This document shows, in pieces, positions 44,469 to 55,742 of a stretch of 64,000 bases of DNA. The notes beneath the pieces are model-generated. The model made no database searches, had not been told where the DNA came from, and saw nothing but the letters and a program-made list of their open reading frames with translations. Positions within the stretch are counted from its first letter, which is position 1, and every line of letters starts with the position of its first letter. The DNA comes from Alteromonas sp. ALT199 (lineage in GTDB: Bacteria; Pseudomonadota; Gammaproteobacteria; Enterobacterales; Alteromonadaceae): NCBI RefSeq assembly GCF_018619335.1, contig NZ_JAHHDX010000045.1, forward strand, positions 27,884 through 91,883, in the 5' to 3' direction. Both the position numbers and the translations under genes were made by a program.

Positions 44469-45121
44469 TTTATATCTTCGACCTGGATGATACTCTTTAT
44501 GATGAGCGCCAATACGTAGAGTCTGGCCTTGCGGCCGTTGCCTCATTTATAGAAAAAAGCTGGAATGTTGATAAACGACGTGGCTTTCGAGAATTAGTTA
44601 CTCTTCTCGATCGAAATGGTCGTGGCCGAATTTTCAATGATTACTTAGCTAACCACGGCATAGCGGTCAATAAGAGAAATGTACGTGCCTGCGTTTCAGC
44701 ATATCGCTTACACCAGCCCACTTTGACTTTCCCCGACAATCACATAACCTTACTAGAAAGTTTGCAAAAACCGCTTTACCTCGTAACTGACGGAAATAAA
44801 GTAGTACAAAGTAAAAAAGTGGAAGCGCTCAACATAGCCCACTACTTTAAGCGCGTGTTTGTCACTCACCGTTTTGGGGTGAAACATGCTAAACCTTCTA
44901 CTTACTGCTTTGAAAAAATTAAACATGCAGAACAATGTCAGTGGCATGAAATGGTTTACATAGGTGACAACCCTGCGAAAGACTTCGTTAATCTAAATAA
45001 ACTTGGTATGCCGACCGTCCGAGTGCTGACTGGGGTCCACAAAAAAGCACTTGCCAAGCCAGGTTTCGATGCAAAGTTTACTATACAAAACCTGAATGAA
45101 CTCCCAGCACTCAAGCTTTGA
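44465..45121 (+). CDS. HAD-superfamily hydrolase
   Basis: A 218-residue HAD phosphatase with motif I DLDDTLYDE, a cap domain, a Thr motif (LVTDGNKVV), a Lys region (KHAKPSTYCFEKI) and motif IV GDNPAKDFVNL. It would remove phosphate from a small molecule in the pathway; the substrate is unknown. It overlaps the ATP-grasp gene (ATGA) and is followed by a 200-base gap before pseB. Confidence 0.8.
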   Translation: MIYIFDLDDTLYDERQYVESGLAAVASFIEKSWNVDKRRGFRELVTLLDRNGRGRIFNDYLANHGIAVNKRNVRACVSAYRLHQPTLTFPDNHITLLESLQKPLYLVTDGNKVVQSKKVEALNIAHYFKRVFVTHRFGVKHAKPSTYCFEKIKHAEQCQWHEMVYIGDNPAKDFVNLNKLGMPTVRVLTGVHKKALAKPGFDAKFTIQNLNELPALKL

Positions 45122-45239
45122 ACCGTGTTAAGCGGTATCCCAGTATATTTAATAAAATAAAATCAATGCTCAAACTACCTGCTGATAAACAACAAGTTCT
45201 ACCTAAACACGAAGAAAACTACACCTTTAGGACTAATAA

Positions 45240-46330
<1,091 letters not shown>

Positions 46331-46331
<1 letters not shown>

Positions 46332-47497
46332 TGATTCCTTATGGGCGACAGCACCTTGATGAAGATGACATCAACGCGGTTTTAGATACATTAAAGTCGG
46401 ATTGGTTAACGCAAGGTCCGGCTATTCCTAAATTTGAAACCGCTCTTGCTGATTATTGTGGCGCTAACTTCGGGATTGCAGTTAATAGCGCAACGTCTGC
46501 TCTACACATTGCTTGCCTCGCTCTAGGTGTAAGTGAAGGCGATATATTATGGACATCTCCGAACTCATTTGTTGCTTCGTCAAATTGCGCGCTCTACTGT
46601 GGTGCCAAGGTCGATTTTGTAGATATTGACCTTAACACCGGTAACATGTGCGTCGATGCTTTACAAAAAAAACTTGCCCTAGCTGAATCCATCAACGCCT
46701 TACCAAAGGTGGTTATTCCCGTTCATTTTGCAGGTCAGCCTTGCGATATGAAAGAAATTCGTGCACTTTCAAAACAATATGGCTTCTTTGTTATTGAAGA
46801 TGCATCACATGCCGTAGGCGCAAAATATCAGAAGAAATTCGTAGGCAGCTGCGAATTCTCAGATATTTGTGTGTTTAGTTTCCACCCGGTAAAAATTATT
46901 ACCACTATGGAGGGTGGAATGGCGCTTACAAACAACGGTGAGTGGGCTGAAAAGATGCGGATGCTGCGCAGTCACGGCATAACCAATGACCCAGAGAAGA
47001 TGACTGAGCATAGTCATGGCCCTTGGTATTATCAACAGATAGCGTTGGGCTTTAATTACCGTATGACTGATGTTGAAGCAGCGCTTGGATTGAGTCAGCT
47101 AGAAAAACTGCCAGGCTTTATAAAAAGGCGGAATACACTAGCTGCTCATTATAATGAACGTTTTGCTTTAAAAGAAAACATTTCACCGCTTAAACAATCT
47201 AGTAATAGATATAGCAGCTATCATCTCTACGTTGTACGTGTTTCTGGGCTAACTCGCAAAGAACATGCCTTGGTCGTCGAGCAGCTTCGCGATAAGGGCG
47301 TTTTTGCACACCTTCATTATATTCCGATTCACTGCCAGCCCTATTACAAGAACCAGGGTTTCAAGGTAGGTGATTTTCCTAATGCAGAACGTTATTACGA
47401 ACAGGCGATAACACTCCCCCTTTTTCCCGAAATAACTCGTGATCAAATTGACTTTATTGTAGATACGCTCTCTTGCACCCTAGATAACTTAAATTAA
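46331..47497 (+). CDS. pseC: PseC, UDP-4-keto sugar aminotransferase
   Basis: A 388-residue PLP enzyme of the DegT/DnrJ/EryC1 family with Lys188 as the PLP-binding residue in SFHPVKIITTMEGG and the HGI-type loop LRSHGIT. It puts the 4-amino group on the PseB product. It begins with GTG overlapping the pseB stop (TAGTG). The next step, N-acetylation by PseH, has no candidate GNAT gene nearby. Confidence 0.94.
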
Positions 47498-47546
47498 CGG
47501 TTGCTCAGACATCTTTTTTCCATCCGTTTTACGTTCAACTTCAAAG

Positions 47547-47573
47547 TTAAGTTTTTTCGTTCAGAGCCGATAA
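47547..47573 (+). promoter_or_regulatory. sigma28 (FliA) promoter inside the glycan island
   Basis: TTAAGTTT (7 of 8), an 11-base spacer and GCCGATAA (8 of 8) match the FliA consensus at 15 of 16 positions with exact spacing. It lies 47 bases upstream of the radical SAM fusion gene. It predicts late flagellar-class control of the genes from 47620 on. Confidence 0.75.
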
Positions 47574-47619
47574 TATCAAAAATGTCTTATTAAAAGTCCA
47601 ACCTTCGAACTACCGGTAT

Positions 47620-49779
47620 ATGTTAAAGAAAAAAGATATTCGTCACATCTACGATAGCTACTCGCAATTAAGAAAAATGAAGCGGGTGAATGAGCTTCGA
47701 CCAGACAGTAAGCCGAAGGCCCTAAATCTAAATATTATTGATAGCTGCAATTCCAAATGCACAATGTGTAATATTTGGAAGAATGAAGAAAGCGTAGACA
47801 TTACCTCTGAAGAACTCGGCCTAATTTTATCTGACCCGTTGTACAGTGAACTACAGCATGTCGGTGTAACTGGGGGTGAGCCAACTTTGCGCGAAGACTT
47901 GCCCGATATTTATAGAACCATTATCGATACATTACCCTCCCTCAAAGGCGTGAGCATGATAACCAATGCTATTGAAGAGAAAGATGTAAAAAATCGAATT
48001 ACGGCTATTAATGATATTTGTAAAAGCAGAAATATGAGCTTTTCTGTCATGGTTTCTATTGATGGCGTTGAGGGCGCTCACGACAGGGTTCGTGGAATAA
48101 AGAATAACTTCGCCTCCGCCATCGCTATTTTCGAATTTTGCCGAACCACATTAGGGATTCCTACTACGTTCGGGTGCACTATTTCTAAACAGAATGTGTG
48201 GGAAGTGGATGACTTCCTCTATTATGCTAAAAAACACGATATGTATGGTAGGTTTCGTGTTGCTGAGTTTATTAACCGCCTATACAACGGTGATAGAGAT
48301 AAAGTAATACGCAATTTCAATGAAGATGAAACCTATAACCTCTTATTATTTTTTGAGAAATTAAAAAGGCAATACGAGCCTGGTTCCACAATTAAACGCA
48401 CATATCGCAGTATTCAGAACATGCTACAAGGCGGCGAACGCTTGATAGGTTGCCCCTATCATAACGATGGTGTCGTTTTAGGCTCGAAAGGACAGATCAA
48501 TTACTGCGCGCCTAAAGGTAAAGATATCGGCAACGCATTAGAAACCTCTTCGCAAGTTTTATATAAAAACAATTTTGCGCAAAAAGAGGCTATCGCAGAA
48601 CGTGATTGTAAAAACTGTATCCATGACTATCACGCAGGCATTACCTATGCTGAAAAACAAACGCAGCTTACCGAATTAACCCATCACAGGCTTCTGAATA
48701 TTGACAATATTCACTTGATTAAGTGGTTAGCGAAAACATTAGAAGCCCCACACAAAAGCAAACCTTACCAAGTATTTATATTTGGCTGGTATGGCACCGA
48801 AACCGTGGGAGATAAGGCAATATTGGGCGGAATCGTTGATGAATACACGAAAATGCACGGCGACAATATTGAGTTTGTTTTGGGAAGCTTATACCCATTT
48901 GTAACCATAAGAACATGCAAAGAACTCAGAATCAACGCTAAGGTTGTATCTACAAAATCTCTTGATGTGTTGCGATATTCGAAAAGTGCAGACGAAGTCG
49001 TTATGGGCGGCGGCCCCCTAATGGATCTGCACGAGCTTTATATTCCTTTGCTGGGGTTTAAGGTTGCCAAAGACAATGGAAAGAAAACCGTAGTTTACGG
49101 CTGTGGTCTTGGCCCATTACATGAAGAAAAGTATGAAAAAGCAGTAAAGCAAATACTGACGTTATCATCTGATATTAAGCTGAGAGATAGAAAAAGCGTA
49201 GCCACTGCCAACGCGTGGGGCTTTGAAAAAGCCTCACTTTCGGGCGATTTTGCGAAACCTTTCATAGAGCGTCATTTTATCAAGCAGTCAATAAAACCCA
49301 ACACGCCATTTATTGCCTGCTTCTTACGCGAGTGGACATACGAATACTCTCGCGAATTGACATTAGAGGAATTTGAAGTTCATAAAAAAGCGTTTGAGGC
49401 CGGTATAGCTCGGTTAATAAAAGAAAAAGTAAAGGAGCTTGGCGTAAAAACGGTATTACTCGATCATATGCATAATTTTGATGTAGGTTATGACGATAGA
49501 GACTTCAGTCGTTACTTTATTGATACTTATTTCGCGGACGAACCTGACATCGATATCTCCTTTAATAAACGTTTATCTACTGTAGCAAGTGTTGTCCACG
49601 CGATGCAGAGTGCGTCATTTAACATTTGCATGCGATTCCATTCAGTCTTGTTTGCGCATACATTAGAAACCGATTTTTGCGCCATTGATTACACTAAGGG
49701 CGGTAAAATTACAAATTACCTTACTGACAACGACGAACTTAAGCGTATGTATTCGCCCCAAGAGCTTGCTCGCTTATGA
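47620..49779 (+). CDS. Radical SAM - polysaccharide pyruvyltransferase fusion
   Basis: A 719-residue fusion. The first half (about residues 35-340) is a radical SAM domain with C43-x3-C47-x2-C50 (CNSKCTMC) and the GGEP motif at 85-88. A SPASM-like C-terminal set of cysteines follows (278, 296, 330, 333). The second half (about 385-719) resembles the polysaccharide pyruvyltransferase family (IFGWYGTETVGDKAILGG; RFHSVLFAHTLETDFCAIDY). The radical SAM part could modify a sugar or peptide substrate; the second domain could add pyruvate or act as a related glycan transferase. I know of no characterised protein with this layout. Its stop overlaps the next gene start. Confidence 0.8.
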   Translation: MLKKKDIRHIYDSYSQLRKMKRVNELRPDSKPKALNLNIIDSCNSKCTMCNIWKNEESVDITSEELGLILSDPLYSELQHVGVTGGEPTLREDLPDIYRTIIDTLPSLKGVSMITNAIEEKDVKNRITAINDICKSRNMSFSVMVSIDGVEGAHDRVRGIKNNFASAIAIFEFCRTTLGIPTTFGCTISKQNVWEVDDFLYYAKKHDMYGRFRVAEFINRLYNGDRDKVIRNFNEDETYNLLLFFEKLKRQYEPGSTIKRTYRSIQNMLQGGERLIGCPYHNDGVVLGSKGQINYCAPKGKDIGNALETSSQVLYKNNFAQKEAIAERDCKNCIHDYHAGITYAEKQTQLTELTHHRLLNIDNIHLIKWLAKTLEAPHKSKPYQVFIFGWYGTETVGDKAILGGIVDEYTKMHGDNIEFVLGSLYPFVTIRTCKELRINAKVVSTKSLDVLRYSKSADEVVMGGGPLMDLHELYIPLLGFKVAKDNGKKTVVYGCGLGPLHEEKYEKAVKQILTLSSDIKLRDRKSVATANAWGFEKASLSGDFAKPFIERHFIKQSIKPNTPFIACFLREWTYEYSRELTLEEFEVHKKAFEAGIARLIKEKVKELGVKTVLLDHMHNFDVGYDDRDFSRYFIDTYFADEPDIDISFNKRLSTVASVVHAMQSASFNICMRFHSVLFAHTLETDFCAIDYTKGGKITNYLTDNDELKRMYSPQELARL

Positions 49780-51059
49780 AGGTTTTGCTCGTTAATACGT
49801 ATGACAGAGGCGGAGCAGCGAACGCGTGCATCAGATTACATTTAGCATTAATCGATGCTGGGCATACTAGCCACCTTCTGACGCTGTACAAAACTAGAGA
49901 CGATATCCCTTTCCATTTCGATTACAAATCGTTTACTGGTTTAGAAGGTGGAAACATCCTAAATCGTGTTTCCCATATTACTGTTAATGGCGTACACGAA
50001 TATAAGGCTCAAGATATCAAAGATATCTGCACTACAGCGTCTAAATATACCGATGTATTCTCTTCAATTTACAGCGATTTCCGAATTGAAAGTGCGCCGC
50101 AGATTAGTGATTATGACGTGGTAAATCTTCATTGGACTTCTCGGTTCTTGAACTGGCCTACCTTTTTCGCATCTAAAAGCATAAAGCGAGTCATTTGGTC
50201 GTTACATGACTTGGCACCGTTTACCGGTGGATATCATTATAGTGACGGGTTTGAAGGATATAAAACTGATGACAGTAATCCACATTTTTTAAGGCAAACC
50301 AGTGATCCTGACTTTGCTAAAAAACTATTGCTCTCGAAACAAACCATTTTAAGGTGCAGCGATATCCCTATTGCCGTAATTTCATTGTCGAATTGGTTAC
50401 ACCAATGCGCAGCATCTAGCACACTTTTCAAACACTACCCGATAAAACGAATTGCCAATAGTGTCAATACAGAAACGTACCGCTATATGGACAAGCAAGA
50501 ATCCAGAAAACACTTAGGATTACCTGAGGGCAAAGACATTGTCCTGTTTGTAAGTGACAGTGTTAATAATAAAAGAAAGGGTTTTCACTTGCTCGAAAAA
50601 GCAATCATTAAAGCGAATAACAGTCGAATCATGTTGTGCAGTGTGGGAAAAAATTTAAGCAGCAGCCTTACCGAAGTTCATGATTTTTCCGAGGTTCATG
50701 AAGAAGATAAGCTTGCGCTAATCTACAGCGCAGCTGATGTATTTGTGTTACCTGCTTTGGAAGATAATTTACCTAATGTAGTTATTGAATCATTATGTTG
50801 CGGCACACCTGTGGTAGGTTTTAATATTGGAGGCATGCCAGATATGATTGAGGATGGTGTAAACGGAAAGCTTGCAAACGATATCAGTGCAGAAGGGTTG
50901 CTAGCATCGCTTTACGACGTGCTGAATAACGGCGTATCAAAAACATCAGGGCAAATATCACAACACGCGCGAAACACTTACTCTCAATCTCATCAGGCAG
51001 AGAAGTTTAATCTATACCTCAATGATTTGAGAAAAAACAAACCTTGCCGCAAACTTTAG
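49776..51059 (+). CDS. Glycosyltransferase, GT4 family
   Basis: A 427-residue GT-B enzyme: N-terminal acceptor domain (LLVNTYDRGGAANACIRL) and a donor domain with the E-x7-E motif in EDNLPNVVIESLCCGTPVVG. It would extend a glycan with an unknown NDP-sugar. It overlaps the radical SAM fusion (ATGA) and converges with the PhyH gene, whose stop codon it overlaps by 4 bases. It is the last gene of the plus-strand half of the island. Confidence 0.85.
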   Translation: MKVLLVNTYDRGGAANACIRLHLALIDAGHTSHLLTLYKTRDDIPFHFDYKSFTGLEGGNILNRVSHITVNGVHEYKAQDIKDICTTASKYTDVFSSIYSDFRIESAPQISDYDVVNLHWTSRFLNWPTFFASKSIKRVIWSLHDLAPFTGGYHYSDGFEGYKTDDSNPHFLRQTSDPDFAKKLLLSKQTILRCSDIPIAVISLSNWLHQCAASSTLFKHYPIKRIANSVNTETYRYMDKQESRKHLGLPEGKDIVLFVSDSVNNKRKGFHLLEKAIIKANNSRIMLCSVGKNLSSSLTEVHDFSEVHEEDKLALIYSAADVFVLPALEDNLPNVVIESLCCGTPVVGFNIGGMPDMIEDGVNGKLANDISAEGLLASLYDVLNNGVSKTSGQISQHARNTYSQSHQAEKFNLYLNDLRKNKPCRKL

Positions 51060-51817
51060 TTTCTGGGTAAGGGCACAGCAGAGTAAAAATCTTCTGATTC
51101 AGTATATATCATAATCATTGAGCCTCGCGGCAACGCATCGTCGTCAAGTGCTTTATATACAAACCGCAATGCTCGGCGCGGTAAATCAGAGCTATTTTGA
51201 GCAGAGCTATGTATCAAATAATTACTAAACAATACGATGTCTCCAGGCTCAGTCTCAACAAAAATTTTGTTACTCTCTTCGTTTTTATCTAACACAATAC
51301 GGTCGTGATGCGTTGCACCTTCGACGTGAAACCATTCTCTAAATCCACGCTTATGAGAACCAGGTATAACCTGTAAACATCCATTTTCTTGCGTGGCTGA
51401 ATCAAGAGAGACCCACGCTAGTACTTTCTCGCTCTCATTAGGTCGATTAAGGAAATCTTGGTGCCAAGGGACTTTATTGTCTTTGTCTGCTGGCTTATAA
51501 AGATAGGAGTTCACATATAGGTAAACGCTCTTATTAAAGTAGCTTTGTAAGAATGCTGTGATCCCAGGCATTTCAGCTGCTTTTCTAGCTTTTGGAAAAC
51601 GCTGATAAACGTCGTAAAGCACGCCACTATCGGTGCGATGAGTGAGGTACCATCGATTAGTAATATCTCTTGAAGACTGCGCTGAAATAACCTCTACGGC
51701 ACGAGACAATGTGTTACCTATCTCGTGACAGACAGCTGGTGGAATTTGCCGCTTTAAAACAACAAAACCATCACGTTTAAATTGATTAATTAGTTGGGGA
51801 ATATCAATCTCGTTCAT
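51056..51817 (-). CDS. PhyH-family Fe(II)/2-oxoglutarate dioxygenase
   Basis: A 253-residue dioxygenase with the iron facial triad: His119 and Asp121 (VPWHQDF) and distal His203 (LIHSSAQN); Arg214 or Arg218 (PRRALRF) would bind 2-oxoglutarate. PhyH relatives hydroxylate lipids, amino acids and glycans. It overlaps the sulfotransferase gene by 14 bases, so a role in tailoring the same glycan or a lipid partner is likely. Substrate unknown. Confidence 0.82.
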   Translation of the reverse strand: MNEIDIPQLINQFKRDGFVVLKRQIPPAVCHEIGNTLSRAVEVISAQSSRDITNRWYLTHRTDSGVLYDVYQRFPKARKAAEMPGITAFLQSYFNKSVYLYVNSYLYKPADKDNKVPWHQDFLNRPNESEKVLAWVSLDSATQENGCLQVIPGSHKRGFREWFHVEGATHHDRIVLDKNEESNKIFVETEPGDIVLFSNYLIHSSAQNSSDLPRRALRFVYKALDDDALPRGSMIMIYTESEDFYSAVPLPRN

Positions 51818-52580
51818 AGCGTGCCTTCAATATTGCTGAGCTACGATCCCAAATATGTGTGGCTTGTTCTGGTGACATTTTGTCTTTCCATTGCGCTACC
51901 GACGCATTGCGAACAAAGGTGAAATCTTCGTCGAAATTTACTGAGTGATTTGGTCTGGAATTCTCTTTTTCAGCTGCTTTCAATTTGTCAGGTTGTGAAA
52001 ATAGAAGTGCTTTCTGAACTAACTCCCTTTGCATTTTTATTCCTAGGTCATCAAACACACTTAGAAAACTAGCTAAGGGATCTTGCATTAGCGTTTCATA
52101 ATCGAATACCCAAGAGGCTTTGCTATACCAGCTCTCTATGTGTTTGTTGTAGGCATCAATGCCAAATGTACTATGTTCTACAAACTCGTCGAACGTACCT
52201 TCATACCTGCCTTTTTTTCGCTTACTGGCATAGTAGTAAAACGAAATCATTGTATCTCTGGGATCTCTTAAAATATAAAGTGCTTTGGGTTGAGCGTATA
52301 GCGGATTATCTTCAGCAAGTTGGTGAGTTTTTACTAGTCGCGGCAAGGGGTCACCTTTCCAGCAAAACTCGACAAGGTTATCTTTTAGACACTCCGGCAT
52401 TATTTGCCCAAGATTGTAAAAATCAACAGGTTCCGAGTTTCTGTTAAGTAAGTGAACAATATTGGCAAAAACAAAGCGTGTAAACGTAGATCCTGTTTTA
52501 GGAAACGAGACAATCAGAACATCTTCTTTAGATAAACCCGCCAACTGGTTCTCAGGGGGAGTAGTCATCGTATTGCTCAT
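51804..52580 (-). CDS. Sulfotransferase (PAPS-dependent)
   Basis: A 258-residue cytosolic sulfotransferase-like protein. The 5'-phosphosulfate-binding loop is SFPKTGSTFTRF and the 3'-phosphate-binding site is ILRDPRDTMISFYYY. It would transfer sulfate from PAPS to a hydroxyl. Being immediately after fcl and gmd, fucose or another sugar of the flagellin glycan is a plausible acceptor. The start at 52580 is chosen to avoid overlap with fcl. PAPS would come from genes outside the window. Confidence 0.82.
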   Translation of the reverse strand: MSNTMTTPPENQLAGLSKEDVLIVSFPKTGSTFTRFVFANIVHLLNRNSEPVDFYNLGQIMPECLKDNLVEFCWKGDPLPRLVKTHQLAEDNPLYAQPKALYILRDPRDTMISFYYYASKRKKGRYEGTFDEFVEHSTFGIDAYNKHIESWYSKASWVFDYETLMQDPLASFLSVFDDLGIKMQRELVQKALLFSQPDKLKAAEKENSRPNHSVNFDEDFTFVRNASVAQWKDKMSPEQATHIWDRSSAILKARYERD

Positions 52581-52584
52581 TGCT

Positions 52585-53553
52585 TTACACCCTACAATTT
52601 TCACAATTTTCTTGGAACCATTTCCAAGTGCTGGATAAGCCATCGCGAAGTGAAATACTAGGTTTCCAATTGATTAGGGATTGAGCCAATGAAACATCCA
52701 GCCGTTTAACCGGCGTTCCTTCCGGCTTACTCGTGTCGAAATCAAGTTTCCCCTTAAATTCGGTTACATCGCAAAGTAATTCAGCCAACTCACGAATAGA
52801 ACAGTCTGTACCTGTCCCCATATTTATGTGTGAACTCATTGGTGGAATTACCGCATTAAACGCAGCATTTGGAAGGTTTGCTATTTCGATAGAGCCTCGA
52901 GCCAGATCGGAAACATGTAAAAATTCCCTTCTAGCCCTACCACTACCCCAAATGCTTACCGACGAAGCGTTATTTTGCTTCGCCTTAGCGAACTTATTGA
53001 TAAGCGCTGGAATAACGTGACTGCCATTAAGCTCGAAATTGTCATAAGGACCATACAAATTAGTAGGCATCACGCTTCGATAGTCTCTACCATATTGCCT
53101 GTTAAAGCTTTCGCAAAGCTTAATACCTGCTATTTTGGCAATAGCATAAGGCTCATTCGTTGGCTCAAGAGCGCCTGAAAGAAGCGATGACTCTTTAATA
53201 GGTTGCTCCGCAAATTTTGGGTAAATACAGCTTGACCCTAAAAATAACAGCTTATTAATATCACTTTCGTGTGCCGCTTCAATCACATTTGCACTTATCA
53301 TCAAGTTTTCGTAGATGAAACTCGCTGGCAATGTATTGTTGGCGTGTATTCCCCCAACTTTTGCAGCCGCCAAGTACACCTCATCAACGTGATGACTTTT
53401 GAAAAACTGCTTTACCGAAAGCTGATTTGTAAGGTCAAGTTGACCACGACTCGCTGTTACAATTTCAATATTGCTATTTTTAGATAGCTCGCTAACTAGA
53501 GCACGCCCCACCATTCCCTTGTGGCCCGCTACATAAATTCGTTTAGCCGACAT
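52585..53553 (-). CDS. fcl: Fcl (WcaG), GDP-L-fucose synthase
   Basis: A 322-residue SDR epimerase/reductase: Rossmann motif VAGHKGMVGRALVSEL, VYLAAAKVGGIHANN, LGSSCIYPK and NEPYAIAKIAG (YxxxK). It converts the Gmd product GDP-4-keto-6-deoxymannose to GDP-L-fucose. The ATG at 53553 is preferred to a TTG at 53559. It lies 2 bases after gmd and 4 bases before the sulfotransferase. A fucosyltransferase should be one of the island glycosyltransferases. Confidence 0.94.
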   Translation of the reverse strand: MSAKRIYVAGHKGMVGRALVSELSKNSNIEIVTASRGQLDLTNQLSVKQFFKSHHVDEVYLAAAKVGGIHANNTLPASFIYENLMISANVIEAAHESDINKLLFLGSSCIYPKFAEQPIKESSLLSGALEPTNEPYAIAKIAGIKLCESFNRQYGRDYRSVMPTNLYGPYDNFELNGSHVIPALINKFAKAKQNNASSVSIWGSGRARREFLHVSDLARGSIEIANLPNAAFNAVIPPMSSHINMGTGTDCSIRELAELLCDVTEFKGKLDFDTSKPEGTPVKRLDVSLAQSLINWKPSISLRDGLSSTWKWFQENCENCRV

Positions 53554-53555
53554 TA

Positions 53556-54683
53556 TCAACCTTCCCCACTGATAGGGAGTTCAAACCCGTTCGCTTTTAA
53601 AAATGCTAACCTACGCGCCTCTTCAGCATCTGACGATACCATTTCTTCGCACATTTCTTTTGCTGATATTGTAGGCTCCCAGTTCAAGGTTTCTTTTGCC
53701 TTAGTAGGATCACCTAACAAGGAATCAACTTCGGCAGGCCTAAAGTACTTTTTATCTATCCTGACTATCACATCTCCTACATTCAGTGCTGGTGACAGTG
53801 CTTTGTCGACAGAAACTACCGTAGCAATTTCGTGAACATCTGAACCAGAAAATTTAAGCTCAACGCCCAACGCCTTTGCCGACCATTGAACAAATTGTCG
53901 AACTGAGTATTGCTCCCCAGTTGCTACAACAAAATCTTCAGGTTTATCTTGTTGCAACATTAGCCACTGCATGTAAACGTAATCTTTGGCGTGCCCCCAA
54001 TCTCTGAGCGCATCTAAATTTCCTAAATGTAAACAACTCTCTAGGCCCTGAGAAATGTTGGCTAGTCCACGCGTAATCTTTCTCGTTACAAAGGTCTCAC
54101 CCCGGCGAGGCGATTCATGATTAAATAAAATCCCATTACACGCATATAGACCATATGCTTCTCTATAGTTAACGGTTATCCAATACGCATACAGTTTGGC
54201 CACGGCGTAAGGTGAGCGCGGATGAAAGGGCGTGGTTTCTCTTTGCGGCGTCTCGGCAACTTTGCCATAAAGCTCTGAAGTAGAGGCCTGATAGAATTTA
54301 GTTTTGTCTTTTAAACCTAGTAACCTAATAGCCTCTAGAAGCCGTAAGGTTCCCATAGCGTCGACGTCTGCAGTATATTCAGGCGAATCAAAACTCACCG
54401 CGACATGGCTTTGCGCTCCTAAATTGTAAATCTCATCAGGTTGGATCATTTGCACTAATTTAATAATGTTGGAGCTATCGGTTAAGTCGCCATAATGCAA
54501 TATGAAGTTCCTATTCGATTCGAAGGGATCTTGATAGATATGATCTACACGCTGCGTATTAAACGATGACGCTCTTCGCTTAATCCCGTGAACCTCATAT
54601 CCCTTCTCTAACAGGAGTTCGGCTAAATAGGAACCATCTTGACCGGTGATACCTGTTATTAAAGCCGTCTTTTTTTCAGGCAT
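53556..54683 (-). CDS. gmd: Gmd, GDP-mannose 4,6-dehydratase
   Basis: A 375-residue SDR enzyme with the NADP motif [16 protein letters not shown] and the [15 protein letters not shown] tract, [10 protein letters not shown] and the YxxxK pair ([12 protein letters not shown]). It makes GDP-4-keto-6-deoxymannose from GDP-mannose. The ATG at 54683 follows GGAGAG and overlaps the stop of the upstream glycosyltransferase gene (TAATG). GDP-mannose synthesis genes are not in the window. Confidence 0.96.
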   Translation of the reverse strand: MPEKKTALITGITGQDGSYLAELLLEKGYEVHGIKRRASSFNTQRVDHIYQDPFESNRNFILHYGDLTDSSNIIKLVQMIQPDEIYNLGAQSHVAVSFDSPEYTADVDAMGTLRLLEAIRLLGLKDKTKFYQASTSELYGKVAETPQRETTPFHPRSPYAVAKLYAYWITVNYREAYGLYACNGILFNHESPRRGETFVTRKITRGLANISQGLESCLHLGNLDALRDWGHAKDYVYMQWLMLQQDKPEDFVVATGEQYSVRQFVQWSAKALGVELKFSGSDVHEIATVVSVDKALSPALNVGDVIVRIDKKYFRPAEVDSLLGDPTKAKETLNWEPTISAKEMCEEMVSSDAEEARRLAFLKANGFELPISGEG

Positions 54684-55711
54684 TACATATCTCTCCAACT
54701 TATCACTTTCGTTCCTTCGAGCTTATCCCTCAGCACTTCACTAATATCAAGTTCATGCTCACCTTCCACGCCATTTATCACCATGGATAATGCTAAATCA
54801 CGCGCTTCCTCTATGGACTTTACTGGCACGTCCATTATCTCATTTATACTATCTCGTGTGGATTGCAGGAAACATGAAACGAGGGCGCCATTCTGTCTGA
54901 GCGCATCTGCAATTAATATCGACAATTGCCGTGTACCAAATACTCCAACTTTCATTCCACTATAACTTGCCAAAAGCTTCTCTTGATTGAGAACCTTTTC
55001 AAGAAGCAATTTTAAATCAATAACATTCTTATCAAGCTGAATTTCCTTACTAGAGGTCGTTTCTCCAATTAATTGAGCAACAGCATCAGCTTCTCTTTTT
55101 AGTAGTAACCTACTGGCGCTGCTAGAACTTGCGCCTCCCTGGCGAAAATTAGCGGAAATCGCATCGATATAAGTTCCTTGATAGCGTGCGATCGCAGTTT
55201 TCATGAAGAAACTGTCAGCATATAACTTAAAACACTCGCTAAAAGGGCCTATCTTGTTGAACAAAGAGGATTTGCAGAAAAAACCCTGATGACAGGTGTT
55301 TGCGCGATTCAATACCTCTGTGTTAGCAAACCATACTTCCCCTGATTCCTCATCGAAACATCTGACTTTTGTGACCGCATAATCAATATCTTCACTTCCA
55401 AAAGCATCGAGAATAGTTTTAATAACACCCGTTTCATAAAGCGAATCGTCAGCACCGAGAAAAAAAATTATGTCGCCTGACGCTAGATCAACGCCACGGT
55501 TAAATGCATGATAAATTCCTCTATCTGGCGCCGAAAAGATCTTAGCGACGTGTGGGTACTTTGATATAGTAGCCAGTGTTTTGTCAGTAGAGCCGCCATC
55601 AATAATTATATGTTCAATTTTATCTATTGCGGTTTGCTCAGCAACGCTGCCAAGACACTCTTCTATTAGGTGAGCACAGTTGTAGGTTGCCGTGATTATG
55701 GAGATTTTCAT
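54683..55711 (-). CDS. GT2 glycosyltransferase with C-terminal Rossmann-like module
   Basis: A 342-residue protein. The N-terminal GT-A fold has [30 protein letters not shown] and the D-x-D-type LGADDSLYE. The C-terminal part (from about residue 250) has a small nucleotide-binding-like segment [18 protein letters not shown]. The donor and acceptor are unknown; transfer of fucose or another sugar onto the flagellin glycan is possible. It follows the previous GT2 gene by 31 bases and overlaps gmd. Confidence 0.82.
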   Translation of the reverse strand: MKISIITATYNCAHLIEECLGSVAEQTAIDKIEHIIIDGGSTDKTLATISKYPHVAKIFSAPDRGIYHAFNRGVDLASGDIIFFLGADDSLYETGVIKTILDAFGSEDIDYAVTKVRCFDEESGEVWFANTEVLNRANTCHQGFFCKSSLFNKIGPFSECFKLYADSFFMKTAIARYQGTYIDAISANFRQGGASSSSASRLLLKREADAVAQLIGETTSSKEIQLDKNVIDLKLLLEKVLNQEKLLASYSGMKVGVFGTRQLSILIADALRQNGALVSCFLQSTRDSINEIMDVPVKSIEEARDLALSMVINGVEGEHELDISEVLRDKLEGTKVISWRDM

Positions 55712-55742
55712 TTTATTCTACGTTTATCCTCAGATACCACTA

